Shown here one piece after another: positions 34,428 to 43,708 of a stretch of 48,950 bases of DNA; the first letter of the stretch is position 1; each line of letters starts with the position of its first letter. This DNA is from Lutibacter sp. (lineage in GTDB: Bacteria; Bacteroidota; Bacteroidia; Flavobacteriales; Flavobacteriaceae). Position numbers and translations under genes: made by a program. The stretch covers positions 1 through 48,950 of the forward strand of contig JAQVGD010000003.1 in NCBI GenBank assembly GCA_028696945.1, given 5' to 3'. The notes beneath the pieces were generated by a model. It saw nothing but the letters and a program-made list of their open reading frames with translations. It was not told where the DNA came from and ran no database searches.

Positions 34428-35015
34428 ATGAAACAGATAATCATAAAAAAGATACTGTTTTTGGCTATCTGTTTATTGCTTTTTTCTTGTAAAGACAAAG
34501 AACAAACGAATAAATCCAATGTTATATCTCAAAATACTAAAAACAATGTGGTGTTTAGTGGTGACTATGAAGAATTATTAACCATAGAAATTGCTTCAAA
34601 AATTACCAGATTTGAGCCTTCAAAAGCAAGAAAATCAAACCCAATGAAAGGGATGATGGGGGAAATACTCAAATATTCTTGGGAAAACGGAAGAGAGTTT
34701 GTTAAAGAAAAATCAGTATCAAACAGAAAAAGAGTTGCCTATCCGCGACCTGATTTTGTACAAATAAGTTTTGTTGATTTTGAAGCTGATACAGAGTCAT
34801 TTTTAGAGTTTGTTGATTCTGAAACACATCCAGAAGTTTCTAAAATAGAAGGTATCGGGGAAGCAGCTTATTGGAATTCAAAAAATAATTCTATAGAAGT
34901 TTATTACAAAAATGTTTCTTTTAGAGGCAAAGTAGAAGTTTCGAATGATGATGCTATAAACAAAGAAAAAACTATTGAATTAGCTAAATTAATTATAAAA
35001 GAAAAATTAAAATGA
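34428..35015 (+). CDS. Lipoprotein, family B, copy 1
   Basis: A 195-residue lipoprotein; the Cys follows LAICLLLFS at residue 21. The C-terminal region IEGIGEAAYWNSKNNSIEVYY and VEVSNDDAINKEKTIELAKLII matches the order LGSKAVWDSRMSQL and VKVSNNDIENKEKAIEVSKLII in the 36944 product. A GxGxxAxW motif plus a terminal helix of this type is also seen in DUF3558-like domains, but that is only a resemblance. Its stop overlaps the 35012 ATG (ATGA). Confidence 0.73.
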   Translation: MKQIIIKKILFLAICLLLFSCKDKEQTNKSNVISQNTKNNVVFSGDYEELLTIEIASKITRFEPSKARKSNPMKGMMGEILKYSWENGREFVKEKSVSNRKRVAYPRPDFVQISFVDFEADTESFLEFVDSETHPEVSKIEGIGEAAYWNSKNNSIEVYYKNVSFRGKVEVSNDDAINKEKTIELAKLIIKEKLK

Positions 35016-35587
35016 AAACATATTTAAAAATAGTAATGGTGTTTGTACTAATTACTTCTTGTCAAGATCAAAAAAAAGAAGTGGATAGTTTAAAATCTGT
35101 ATTAGAAAAAGCAAAACAGTCTGAAAAAAAAGAAAAAGACGTTTCTAAGGCAGAGAAACCTCTAAAAATGGTTACTAAAGCACAATTTGAAAGTTTTTTC
35201 CCAAAAACTATAGGTGATTATAACCTCATTAACGTTGCTGTAGATGAAAAAAGAGGTATTGGAACAGGATCTTATATAAAAGGAAAGGATTACGCAAATG
35301 GGATGACCTATTTTGTAACAGATGGAAAAGTTAAAGGAGCTGCTGCGCTAAGAAATTTTGAATATAGTTATCAATCAAACGATATAGCGCCAGAAGGGAG
35401 AGAATTTGTTAGAATGGAACGTGATGGTTTTAAAACGTTCGCCATGCTTGAACACAAGTACAATACTTATGATATTTCTACAATTTATAACAATCGTTTT
35501 CAACTAAAGGTACAAACCCATGAAAAACCAGACGTACTTTGGACTTATCTAAAACAGGCTAATTTACAAATTCTAGACCCATTTTAA
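35012..35587 (+). CDS. Lipoprotein, family C
   Basis: A 191-residue lipoprotein: MKTYLKIVMVFVLITSC gives the lipidated Cys at 17. A Lys/Glu-rich linker to about residue 55 is followed by a folded domain with TKAQFESFFPKTIGDY and a C-terminal IYNNRFQLKVQ...VLWTYLKQANL. The C-terminus is the same as that of the remnant at 33485. Translational coupling with the family B gene is likely from the ATGA overlap. Function unknown. Confidence 0.73.
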   Translation: MKTYLKIVMVFVLITSCQDQKKEVDSLKSVLEKAKQSEKKEKDVSKAEKPLKMVTKAQFESFFPKTIGDYNLINVAVDEKRGIGTGSYIKGKDYANGMTYFVTDGKVKGAAALRNFEYSYQSNDIAPEGREFVRMERDGFKTFAMLEHKYNTYDISTIYNNRFQLKVQTHEKPDVLWTYLKQANLQILDPF

Positions 35588-35606
35588 AACTTAAACACCA
35601 TAGAAA

Positions 35607-36236
35607 ATGAGAACAAATACCTATAAATTTAAAAACTTAATAGTTTTAATTGTTATGACTTTTGCATTGATTAACTGTAAAAATGAGGCACAAAATTCTT
35701 CAAACAAAGATGATGATAACAATGAGGTATCAACTTCATCAAAGAGCAATAACAAGTCAGACCAAAGGAAAGTCCCAACAGGAATCGTTAAGGTTCAATT
35801 TGATGGAGAAACTGTCGAGTTTACCGACTTTGATCCCAATATGACTACCGATGTTACCTATCTTGATAATGGGATTCAGTTTCGAATTAATTCTAAGAAC
35901 GATCAATCTGTTTTGGTCAATATGTATTCTCCAAAACTTTTAAAAAAAATCCCAATAACCATTTCTCAACAAACTTACGCACTTCAAGGAGAAGAGGGTT
36001 TTAAGGTAGAAACACAAAGTAGATTGGAGGTTTTTATTCCTAGTAATCCGCCAAATAAACGCGACTCCAAAGTGTTATATGAAGGGACTGTGACTTTAAG
36101 TGAGCTTTCTGAAAACAAGCTTGTTGTTACGTTTTCTGGAACAGGTTTGCCAATTGGCGATTCTAAAACAGATTTCTTCCCTTTAGAGGGAAAAATAGTG
36201 TTAGAAAATTTCAATGTTTATGATTTCCGTGATTAA
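35607..36236 (+). CDS. Lipoprotein of unknown function
   Basis: A 209-residue lipoprotein: after TFALINC (Cys at 24) comes a Ser/Asn/Asp-rich linker to about residue 55, then a beta-rich domain beginning GIVKVQFDGETVEFTDFD. The calycin-like pattern, ending FFPLEGKIVLENFNVYDF, suggests a beta barrel or sandwich on the periplasmic or surface side. There is no copy elsewhere in the window. It lies 19 nt after the family C gene. Confidence 0.7.
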   Translation: MRTNTYKFKNLIVLIVMTFALINCKNEAQNSSNKDDDNNEVSTSSKSNNKSDQRKVPTGIVKVQFDGETVEFTDFDPNMTTDVTYLDNGIQFRINSKNDQSVLVNMYSPKLLKKIPITISQQTYALQGEEGFKVETQSRLEVFIPSNPPNKRDSKVLYEGTVTLSELSENKLVVTFSGTGLPIGDSKTDFFPLEGKIVLENFNVYDFRD

Positions 36237-36383
36237 AAAAATACCCAAAAATATTGAACTTTAATTAAAAAAGACTCTAAAAGATTTTCAGAGGAAAATT
36301 TAAAAACCATATAAAATTCACTTTTAAAAATCGTAAAGTTTTTGTTGAACTCTTAGTATTTAAACCGAATAAGTAAAGAAATC

Positions 36384-36923
36384 ATGAGGAACTTTAAATC
36401 AGGAGCTACCAATCAACGTGAATTTATTCAGCAGCTTGCCTTGTGTTATATTGCCGCACAAATTTTATTTACCTTTTCAGGCTGTAAAGATGAAAAATCA
36501 GGTTTTAAGCTTAACTCTTATTTATTGGTGTATCAAAATGAGCAACAAATTGGAATTTTAACCATCGGGAACTCTGCAAAAGTAACCCTAAATTTATTAA
36601 CACCTGGAGATTTATATTTTGGAGATGAAGGATATTTGTTGTCATGGGTTTATGTGGAAGAAGCATGTGCGTTAAGGGCAAATGAAAATTTTAAAGGAGA
36701 TTTAAGTAATACTGGTAGACCATTAATTGTTGAAACCAATGTTACTTACAATCTTAGTTTTAAACCAGGATGGAATTTGGTAAAAACCGAAGTTATTGGC
36801 ACGTATGAATTTCCAAATACTCCTGAAGAAGATAGGACAAGGTATAAAAAGCACGTGCACACTATTGTGCCTTCTATTCCTCAGGACGCCACCTATTTCT
36901 TTAGAAAATCGCCTCAATATTAA
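36384..36923 (+). CDS. Lipoprotein, family A, copy 2
   Basis: A 179-residue protein. The N-terminus is unusually long before the hydrophobic stretch (YIAAQILFTFSGC), with a possible lipidated Cys at 34. The segments YLLSWVYVEEACALRAN, FKPGWNLVKTEV and SIPQDATYFF correspond to the C-terminal part of the 33618 product; the first 90 residues of that protein have no counterpart here. It opens a second A-B pair after a 147-nt gap in which I see nothing. Confidence 0.68.
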   Translation: MRNFKSGATNQREFIQQLALCYIAAQILFTFSGCKDEKSGFKLNSYLLVYQNEQQIGILTIGNSAKVTLNLLTPGDLYFGDEGYLLSWVYVEEACALRANENFKGDLSNTGRPLIVETNVTYNLSFKPGWNLVKTEVIGTYEFPNTPEEDRTRYKKHVHTIVPSIPQDATYFFRKSPQY

Positions 36924-36943
36924 AAATTTTAAAAAGACTTAAA

Positions 36944-37513
36944 ATGAAAACGATAAAAATTAATTTACTAATTGTCCTATTCTTCACAATTGTATTGGCA
37001 TGCAATAGCAAAGAAAACAAAACGAATGCACCTCAAAATAAGATAGAGAATAAAAATGAAAAGTCAGAAAAATCCTCCACTATTAATTCTCCTTGTGAAC
37101 TTGTTTCAATAGATGAAGTTAAAAGTATGTTTGCAACAGCAGAACACCCAATTGAGATGAAAGATGTGGTATATACTTACCCTACTTGCATTTTTAAATG
37201 GGAGGATGGCAAGGTTACTATGTCCAGTTCTATTGGAGGTCAAGTAATTAAAGCAAATATGCCTAGTGAAGTTTTAATTGTCATGGTAAAAAATGCAAAT
37301 GAAGATATGTTCAATAGATCCACAACAGTTTATAAACAACCACAAGATATTTCTAATCTAGGGTCTAAGGCAGTTTGGGATTCGAGGATGTCTCAATTAA
37401 CGTTTCTTTCAAATAAGTATCTATTTCACGTACATGTTAAAGTATCTAACAACGACATTGAAAATAAAGAAAAGGCTATTGAAGTTTCCAAACTTATTAT
37501 TGGAAAAATTTAA
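36944..37513 (+). CDS. Lipoprotein, family B, copy 2
   Basis: A 189-residue lipoprotein: MKTIKINLLIVLFFTIVLAC gives the lipidated Cys at 20, followed by an Asn/Lys/Glu-rich linker. The folded part has two extra cysteines (SPCELVS and YPTCIF) that copy 1 lacks and that could form a disulfide. The C-terminus is homologous to the 34428 product (GSKAVWDSRM, then ENKEKAIEVSKLII). A 198-nt gap with no recognisable feature follows. Confidence 0.72.
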   Translation: MKTIKINLLIVLFFTIVLACNSKENKTNAPQNKIENKNEKSEKSSTINSPCELVSIDEVKSMFATAEHPIEMKDVVYTYPTCIFKWEDGKVTMSSSIGGQVIKANMPSEVLIVMVKNANEDMFNRSTTVYKQPQDISNLGSKAVWDSRMSQLTFLSNKYLFHVHVKVSNNDIENKEKAIEVSKLIIGKI

Positions 37514-37711
37514 GGATAACAGTTTTGAAAACGCAAGTATTAGTTAAATACAGTAAACAATATTAAGCGGTAAATAAGTTGTTATATAATTTAAAAGGAT
37601 TAAAACTTTAATCTAAAAGAATAATTGGAATGGAATCAGAAATTTATTAGATAACTTTCAATGATACCCCATTTTCTAATGGTTTTAACCTAAAACGAAA
37701 CATTAATAATT

Positions 37712-38194
37712 ATGGAATCCTTTTCATCACTGAACCAATCTCAAATTGCTGGTATTATAGCACAATTAGTAGCTATTCCCTTTATAATTATAGCTGCCAA
37801 AAAATGGTGGTTGGCAAACCAATCATTGAATTGGCCAAAAGTAGAAGGGATTGTTGTTAAAGGTTTAGATTTTTCAACGTCAGGTCATCTACTTTTTTTA
37901 TATGAATATCAAATAAGTGGAATAACATACCAAGGTAAAAAACCTTTTTTTGCGAATTCTTTTAAAAATTTAAGAGAAAAAAAATCTTGGAAATTAATTG
38001 AAAGATACCCAGAAGGGATGTCGGTAAACGTTTATTATAACTCAGCAAATCCAAAAATATCAACTTTAGAAATAGGCAGAAAAGATGGTGTAATTACAGT
38101 TTTAATAATAATGGTCTTATTATTTATACTTGGTTTTATTTCACAACATTATCCAACATTATTATACCAGTTTTTAAATTATTTTCAAACCTAA
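37712..38194 (+). CDS. DUF3592-like membrane protein
   Basis: A 160-residue protein with an N-terminal transmembrane helix (about 13-31) and a C-terminal one (about 128-150), and an extracytoplasmic beta domain between them. WPKVEGIVVKG, YEYQISGITYQGKKPFF, and YPEGMSVNVYYNSANPKISTLE are the DUF3592 pattern. The family is widespread and uncharacterised. It is the last gene of the cluster, convergent with the Pit genes; the gap between holds AAATAGTT/AACTATTT arms at 38193-38236 that could form a weak bidirectional terminator. Confidence 0.8.
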   Translation: MESFSSLNQSQIAGIIAQLVAIPFIIIAAKKWWLANQSLNWPKVEGIVVKGLDFSTSGHLLFLYEYQISGITYQGKKPFFANSFKNLREKKSWKLIERYPEGMSVNVYYNSANPKISTLEIGRKDGVITVLIIMVLLFILGFISQHYPTLLYQFLNYFQT

Positions 38195-38234
38195 ATAGTT
38201 AACCCTTAAAAGGAACTTTTTTAGATCCAACTAT

Positions 38235-40496
38235 TTATTTTTTCCTCGTAGCGTAAAGTTCTAACAAATTCATGGTAGCCTTTATCAAGTCTTCAGTTTC
38301 TAACAAAATACTAAAGTATAGCGTTGTGTTTTTAGGACTGGATTCTGTTGTTCTTGTACGCTCAACCTGTTTTTTGGCGTATGCAGAAACAATCGTCAAT
38401 AATTCTTGTTTCTCTTCAATCAATGAGGCAATTTTATTAAAAGAGCGAGAATCGAAAATAGTTCTTATTTTCCCAAATAGAACAGTCAGCTTTTCATCTA
38501 TTTCTTTTAATTCCTTTGCTTGATTTTCTTTAAGGCCTTTATGATTGTTATGGATGTGTTTATGACTTACTTTTGAAATGAAACCAACCGATTGTGCGAT
38601 GTCTTGCAAATCTCCAATTACATTAATATAAAAAGTACTTGCACTAACAGAAGTTTCATCCAAATTTTTAATAAAATAGAAAATATTATTTTGTAAATCC
38701 TCAATTTCAGCTTCTAATTTACCAATCGTATTCTTCGCTTTTTTAAGTGTTGGCAAATCTTGATTTATTAAACCATTAATGGTGTTTTCGTTTATTTTAC
38801 TTACCCTCTTTAACACTTTGGAAATATTATCGGCACTTTCTTCAATTACGCCTTTTACCGATTTGCTTTCTGTTCTGTTTAAACTGTCTTCAGCTTTTGT
38901 TTCTTTTGATTTCTTAATATGATTTATTGAGTTTCTTACTAATATTACAACTGCAATCAGCAATAGAATTGCAATCATAGTGGATCCTCCTAAAAAGATT
39001 AAGTATGCAACTACTCCTGATGCAATAAAAGCCATAAAAGCGGTAAAAAACCAACCTCCAATTACATTTAAAACACCAGCAACTCTATAAACCGCACTTT
39101 CACTTCCCCAAGCCCTGTCTGCCAATGAAGAACCCATTGCAACCATAAATGTTACATAAGTAGTTGATAATGGTAATTTGTAGGAAGTAGCAATAGAAAT
39201 TAATACCCCAGAAACCATTAAATTAACTGCGGCACGAACCAAATCAAAAGAGGGCAATTCAAGTTTTTTACCCTGCACCAAGTCAATTACAGGCTTTTCA
39301 AATTGTTTGTCAATTTTAACTTGAATTGAGTTTGGAATTAAAATTGAAAGATATTTTGAAAACAATATTGAACCTCTTACCAATATTCTTGATGTATAGT
39401 TTGGTTCGAAACGTTCTTTGGTATCTCCCTGGCTGGATAAATCTATTGATGTTTTTACTACGGCTTTGGCTTTTGATGAAAACCATAAAGTTAATACCAT
39501 GATCATTCCAGCGATGAATAGCAATAAAGTTGGCGTAGCAACTTTTTCACCTAAAACTCCCATTGCAAACTCTGTAGCAGGAACTCCAGAACCAACCCAG
39601 GCATTGTACGATTGCCAGCCTGCAATTGGAACACCAATAAAGTTCACCAAATCATTGCCTGCAAATGCCAATGCCAATGCAAAAGTACCCACAATAATTA
39701 TAATTTTATAAATATTAATTTTAAAGAAGTTTGTTAAAACATAGGAAATACCCGACCAAAAAATCAAATTTATCGCTATTATTTGGTACACAAACTTTTC
39801 CAAGAAATCTTTAATGGTTATATGGCCAATAATATCAAAACTCTCCGTTGCATAATTTGTTCCTCCAATACCTTTCATAAGGATAAAATACGTAATTGAT
39901 GATAATGCTATCCCACCAAAGATGGCACCATACCACGCCGATTTTTTTTCATAATTGAATGACAGTAATAACCGTGAAAGATATTGAACAATAGCACCAA
40001 TAGAAAATGCAATCAATACCGACAGTAGAATTCCAAAAATAATTTGGGTGGCTTTTGTAGTATTAATATAATTTGTAACATTAGCAAAATTACCACCTTC
40101 GGCACCTATTTTAATTAATGCAACTGCAACTGCAGCACCTAACAATTCAAAAACAATTGAAACTGTTGTAGAGGTTGGCATTCCTATTGAATTGAAAAAA
40201 TCAAGCAATAGGATATCGGTAATCATTACTGCCATAAAAATGATCATGATATCACTAAACATAAACATTCCAGGGTTAAAGATTCCTTTACGGGCAACCT
40301 CCATCATTCCACTTGAAAACACAGCTCCACAGGCAATACCAATACCAGAAACAATCATAATTGTTTTAAATGATACAGCTTTTGAACCTATTGCAGAATT
40401 TAAAAAATTTACAGCATCATTACTTACGCCAACAACTAAATCAGCAATGGCCAATATTGCTAAAGCAACAATCATTAATAAATATAAATCATCCAT
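38235..40496 (-). CDS. Pit-type inorganic phosphate transporter with PhoU-like tail, copy 1
   Basis: A 753-residue protein of the PiT family (Pi:H+ or Pi:Na+ symport). The two signature repeats are the N-terminal GVSNDAVNFLNSAIGSKAVS and a central AFAGNDLVNFIGVPIAG; SYKLPLSTTYVTFMVAMGSSLADRAW marks the second half. From about residue 540 on it is hydrophilic and helical (KRVSKINENTINGLI, IHNNHKGLKENQAKELKEI), resembling a fused PhoU/DUF47 regulator. It is very similar along its full length to the 40667 product. It is the last gene of the phosphate block; a 170-nt gap separates the two copies. Confidence 0.92.
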   Translation of the reverse strand: MDDLYLLMIVALAILAIADLVVGVSNDAVNFLNSAIGSKAVSFKTIMIVSGIGIACGAVFSSGMMEVARKGIFNPGMFMFSDIMIIFMAVMITDILLLDFFNSIGMPTSTTVSIVFELLGAAVAVALIKIGAEGGNFANVTNYINTTKATQIIFGILLSVLIAFSIGAIVQYLSRLLLSFNYEKKSAWYGAIFGGIALSSITYFILMKGIGGTNYATESFDIIGHITIKDFLEKFVYQIIAINLIFWSGISYVLTNFFKINIYKIIIIVGTFALALAFAGNDLVNFIGVPIAGWQSYNAWVGSGVPATEFAMGVLGEKVATPTLLLFIAGMIMVLTLWFSSKAKAVVKTSIDLSSQGDTKERFEPNYTSRILVRGSILFSKYLSILIPNSIQVKIDKQFEKPVIDLVQGKKLELPSFDLVRAAVNLMVSGVLISIATSYKLPLSTTYVTFMVAMGSSLADRAWGSESAVYRVAGVLNVIGGWFFTAFMAFIASGVVAYLIFLGGSTMIAILLLIAVVILVRNSINHIKKSKETKAEDSLNRTESKSVKGVIEESADNISKVLKRVSKINENTINGLINQDLPTLKKAKNTIGKLEAEIEDLQNNIFYFIKNLDETSVSASTFYINVIGDLQDIAQSVGFISKVSHKHIHNNHKGLKENQAKELKEIDEKLTVLFGKIRTIFDSRSFNKIASLIEEKQELLTIVSAYAKKQVERTRTTESSPKNTTLYFSILLETEDLIKATMNLLELYATRKK

Positions 40497-40666
40497 ATAT
40501 TATTGGGTGTTTTTTATAATTGGGTAAAAGTAGCAAGTTATTTTTTTCTACACTAAATTAAAAGGCTTTTTTCTAAAAGAATCACTGAACATAGTTTTAG
40601 TAAAATGGGATTTGGTTAATTTGGTCAAATTCCTTTTATTTTAAATTGAAGTTGACTTTTTAATGG

Positions 40667-42922
40667 CTATATTTTGGTGAATAATTCTAATAATTTGATT
40701 TTTGCCTTTAGCAAGTCCTCAATTTCTAATAAGATACTAAAATAAAGTGTTGTGTTTTTAGGACTGGACTCTGTTGTTCTGGTTCGCTCAACTTGTTTTT
40801 GCGTATAAATGGTAACTTCTGTTAACAAGGTTTCCAATTCTGCGACTAAATATGGAATTTGGTTAAAAGTGTGTGAATCAAAAACAGCCTGTGTTTTTAA
40901 AAACATTTCATTCAGTTTTAGTTCAATTTCTTTTAACTCATTTGCTTGATTTACTTTTAATCCCTTATGATTGTTGTGAATATGCTTATAACTAATTATT
41001 GAAACAAAACCGATTGATTGCGCAATATCTTGCAATATTTTTATAACATCAATATAAAAAGAACTTGCACTCACTGATGACTCATGCAAATTTTTAATAA
41101 AATAGAAGATATTATTTTTCAAATCTTCAATCTCTACCTCTAATTTTCCGACAGCATTCTTGGCTTTTTTAAGTTTGGGTAAATCCTCATTAATTAAACC
41201 GGTTATCGTGTTTTCCTGTATTTTATTTACTCTTTTTAACACTTTGGAAATATTGCCGGCGGTTTCTTCAACAACACCTTGAATAGAATCACTTTCAGCA
41301 TTATTTAAACTATCTTCTGCCTTAATTTCTTTTGCTTTCTTGATGTAATTCAGGGAGTTTCTCGTTATTAATACGATTGATAGAAATAATAATAGACCAA
41401 TCATAATTGAACCTCCTATATGAATTAAAAAAGCGACCGTAGCTGCAGCAACAAATGCGATTATTGCGGTAAAAAACCATCCGCCAATTACATTTATAAC
41501 ACCTGCAACTCTATAAACGGCACTTTCACTTCCCCAAGCCCTGTCGGCTAATGAAGAACCCATAGCCACCATAAATGTCACATAAGTTGTGGATAAAGGA
41601 AGTTTATAGGAAGTTGCAACAGATATTAAAATACCGGCAACTATTAAGTTTACGGATGCCCTTACCAAATCGAAAGCTGGAAAGTCCTGTGATTTACTGT
41701 AATCTAATTGAACTGTGGGCTTTTCAAATTGAATATCAATTTTATTTTGAATAGATTTTGGTGTTAAGGCCAAAAAGTAATTGGAGAATAGTTTTGTATA
41801 TCTTACCAATACTCTTGATAAGGAAGTTGGTTCAAATCTTTCTTTTGAAGAGCCTTCTCTTGATAAGTTAATTTCAGTTTGCGCTACGTATTTTGCTTTT
41901 TTGGAAAACCACAATGTTAACACCATTACAATACCTGAAATAAAAAGCAATAAGTTTGGCGTTGCTACCTTGTCACTCAAAAAACCCATAGTAAGTTCTG
42001 TCGCAGGAACTCCTGAAACAACCCAAACTTGATATGATTGCCAAGCGGCGATAGGCACTCCAATAAAGTTTACCAAATCATTGCCAGCAAAAGCCAAGGC
42101 CAATGCAAAAGTTCCTACAATAATAATGATTTTATAAATATTTACTTTTAAATATGCTATGAGAATGTAGGATAAAACGGCCCAAAAAACCAAGTTAAAT
42201 GTGATAATTTGTAAGGCATAAAATTCTAGAAAATCTTTAATTGTTTTGCCCTCAATGATCTCAAAATTTTCTTTTGCAAAGTTGGTTCCGCCAATACCTT
42301 TTAAAAGAATAAAATACATCATTGATGTTAATGCGATACCCCCAAATAATGCCCCAACCCAATTTGCCTTTTTCTGATACTTAAATGACAACAATAAACG
42401 TGAGATAAATTGCACTATGGCACCAACTGAAAAAGAAATAATTACGGAGAGCAAGATTCCAAAAATAATTTGAGTTGCTTTTGAGGTATTTATATAATTA
42501 GTCACCTCTAAAAATGTACCGCCATCAGCGATAATTTTAATTAATGCAATTGCCACAGCAGCCCCCAACAATTCAAATACAATGGAAACTGTTGTTGATG
42601 TGGGCATTCCTATGGTGTTAAAAAAGTCGAGCAATAAAATATCAGTAATCATAACGGCCATAAAAATGACCATGATATCACTAAACATAAACATTTCCGG
42701 ATTAAATATTCCTTTTCTGGCGACCTCCATCATCCCATTCGAAAAAATTGCCCCAAGGGCAATCCCAATACTCGCAACAATCATTATTGAGCGCATTGAA
42801 ATAGCTTTAGAACCAACCGCAGAATTTAAAAAATTTACGGCATCATTGCTTACTCCCACAACCAAATCAACAATTGCCAATATTCCTAAGGCAATAATCA
42901 TTATTAGGTAAATGTTATCCAT
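40667..42922 (-). CDS. Pit-type inorganic phosphate transporter with PhoU-like tail, copy 2
   Basis: A 751-residue paralogue of the 38235 product with the same signatures (GVSNDAVNFLNSAVGSKAIS, AFAGNDLVNFIGVPIAA) and the same helical C-terminal domain. The start MDNIYLIMII at 42922 aligns with MDDLYLLMIV of the other copy; the frame is open to 42973. A tandem duplication followed by divergence is the simplest origin. It lies downstream of phoU with a 110-nt gap, so it may be transcribed from the pst promoter or its own. Confidence 0.92.
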   Translation of the reverse strand: MDNIYLIMIIALGILAIVDLVVGVSNDAVNFLNSAVGSKAISMRSIMIVASIGIALGAIFSNGMMEVARKGIFNPEMFMFSDIMVIFMAVMITDILLLDFFNTIGMPTSTTVSIVFELLGAAVAIALIKIIADGGTFLEVTNYINTSKATQIIFGILLSVIISFSVGAIVQFISRLLLSFKYQKKANWVGALFGGIALTSMMYFILLKGIGGTNFAKENFEIIEGKTIKDFLEFYALQIITFNLVFWAVLSYILIAYLKVNIYKIIIIVGTFALALAFAGNDLVNFIGVPIAAWQSYQVWVVSGVPATELTMGFLSDKVATPNLLLFISGIVMVLTLWFSKKAKYVAQTEINLSREGSSKERFEPTSLSRVLVRYTKLFSNYFLALTPKSIQNKIDIQFEKPTVQLDYSKSQDFPAFDLVRASVNLIVAGILISVATSYKLPLSTTYVTFMVAMGSSLADRAWGSESAVYRVAGVINVIGGWFFTAIIAFVAAATVAFLIHIGGSIMIGLLLFLSIVLITRNSLNYIKKAKEIKAEDSLNNAESDSIQGVVEETAGNISKVLKRVNKIQENTITGLINEDLPKLKKAKNAVGKLEVEIEDLKNNIFYFIKNLHESSVSASSFYIDVIKILQDIAQSIGFVSIISYKHIHNNHKGLKVNQANELKEIELKLNEMFLKTQAVFDSHTFNQIPYLVAELETLLTEVTIYTQKQVERTRTTESSPKNTTLYFSILLEIEDLLKAKIKLLELFTKI

Positions 42923-43032
42923 ATTTATTCTTTGTTTAAAATTTTTAACAGAAATATTGTGCTTTCCTAACATTATTCTTCAACAGAGAAAAGGCACTAA
43001 ACAGAACTCTTTTTTTATCAATAATGTAAAAT

Positions 43033-43695
43033 TTATTTTTTCTTTTTGTGTTTTAAAATTTCTGCATCAATATAAAAAATAATGCTTTCAGAGATATTTT
43101 TTAGCAGATCGCCAACTTTTTCAAATTTTTTCATCACCACCAAAGCCATTAAATATTGTCTAATTATCTCAGGGTTTTTAACGGCATCTTCAGCAACAAT
43201 GTTGAAAGCGTTTGCGTTTATTTCATTGATAACTTTATCTTTTTTAAATACTTTTCGGGCAGCTTTTAAATTTCCGTCGGTATAAGCGGATGTCACATCC
43301 TTAAACATGCTTTCTAGTGTTTCATACATCAAATTAAATTGCAATTTTTCAATAATTTCAGGAATAAGCTTTTGATTCAAATCAATGGTGTGATTTGCGA
43401 TATCATAAGATTGGTCACCAATCCGTTCTAAATTATAATTAATTTTAAGCAGCGCCAATGCAAATCTCAAATCGGTTGCAACCGGATTATACAATGCAAT
43501 AAATCGGTCGGTGTCCTTTTCTATTCTTAAATCAAGCGCATTTACCCTATTTTCTTTTAAAACTATTTCTTCGGCTAAATCCGTGTCAAAGAGGATGAAT
43601 GCTTCATAGGCAAGTTGAACTTGTTTGTGACATAAGCTCAACATCTCTTCACCTATCTGGCTTAAAGCAGCTCTTTGTTCTTCAATATTTATCAT
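43033..43695 (-). CDS. phoU: Phosphate transport regulator PhoU
   Basis: A 220-residue all-helical cytosolic protein that connects the PstSCAB transporter to phosphate signalling. Two PhoU three-helix repeats are visible, with ATDLRFALALLKINYNLERIGDQSYDIANH in the first and a degenerate MALVVMKKFEKVGDLLKNISESIIF in the second. The start is the ATG at 43695 (MINIEEQRAAL); the frame reaches 43791 but that part overlaps pstB. It follows pstB by 13 nt. Confidence 0.94.
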   Translation of the reverse strand: MINIEEQRAALSQIGEEMLSLCHKQVQLAYEAFILFDTDLAEEIVLKENRVNALDLRIEKDTDRFIALYNPVATDLRFALALLKINYNLERIGDQSYDIANHTIDLNQKLIPEIIEKLQFNLMYETLESMFKDVTSAYTDGNLKAARKVFKKDKVINEINANAFNIVAEDAVKNPEIIRQYLMALVVMKKFEKVGDLLKNISESIIFYIDAEILKHKKKK

Positions 43696-43708
43696 AATTT
43701 TATTTTTT

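Noticed and set aside
38193-38236. Bidirectional terminator between the DUF3592 gene and the Pit gene
   Set aside because: The arms AAATAGTT/AACTATTT are short, AT-only apart from one pair, and separated by 28 bases; too weak to list as a terminator feature.
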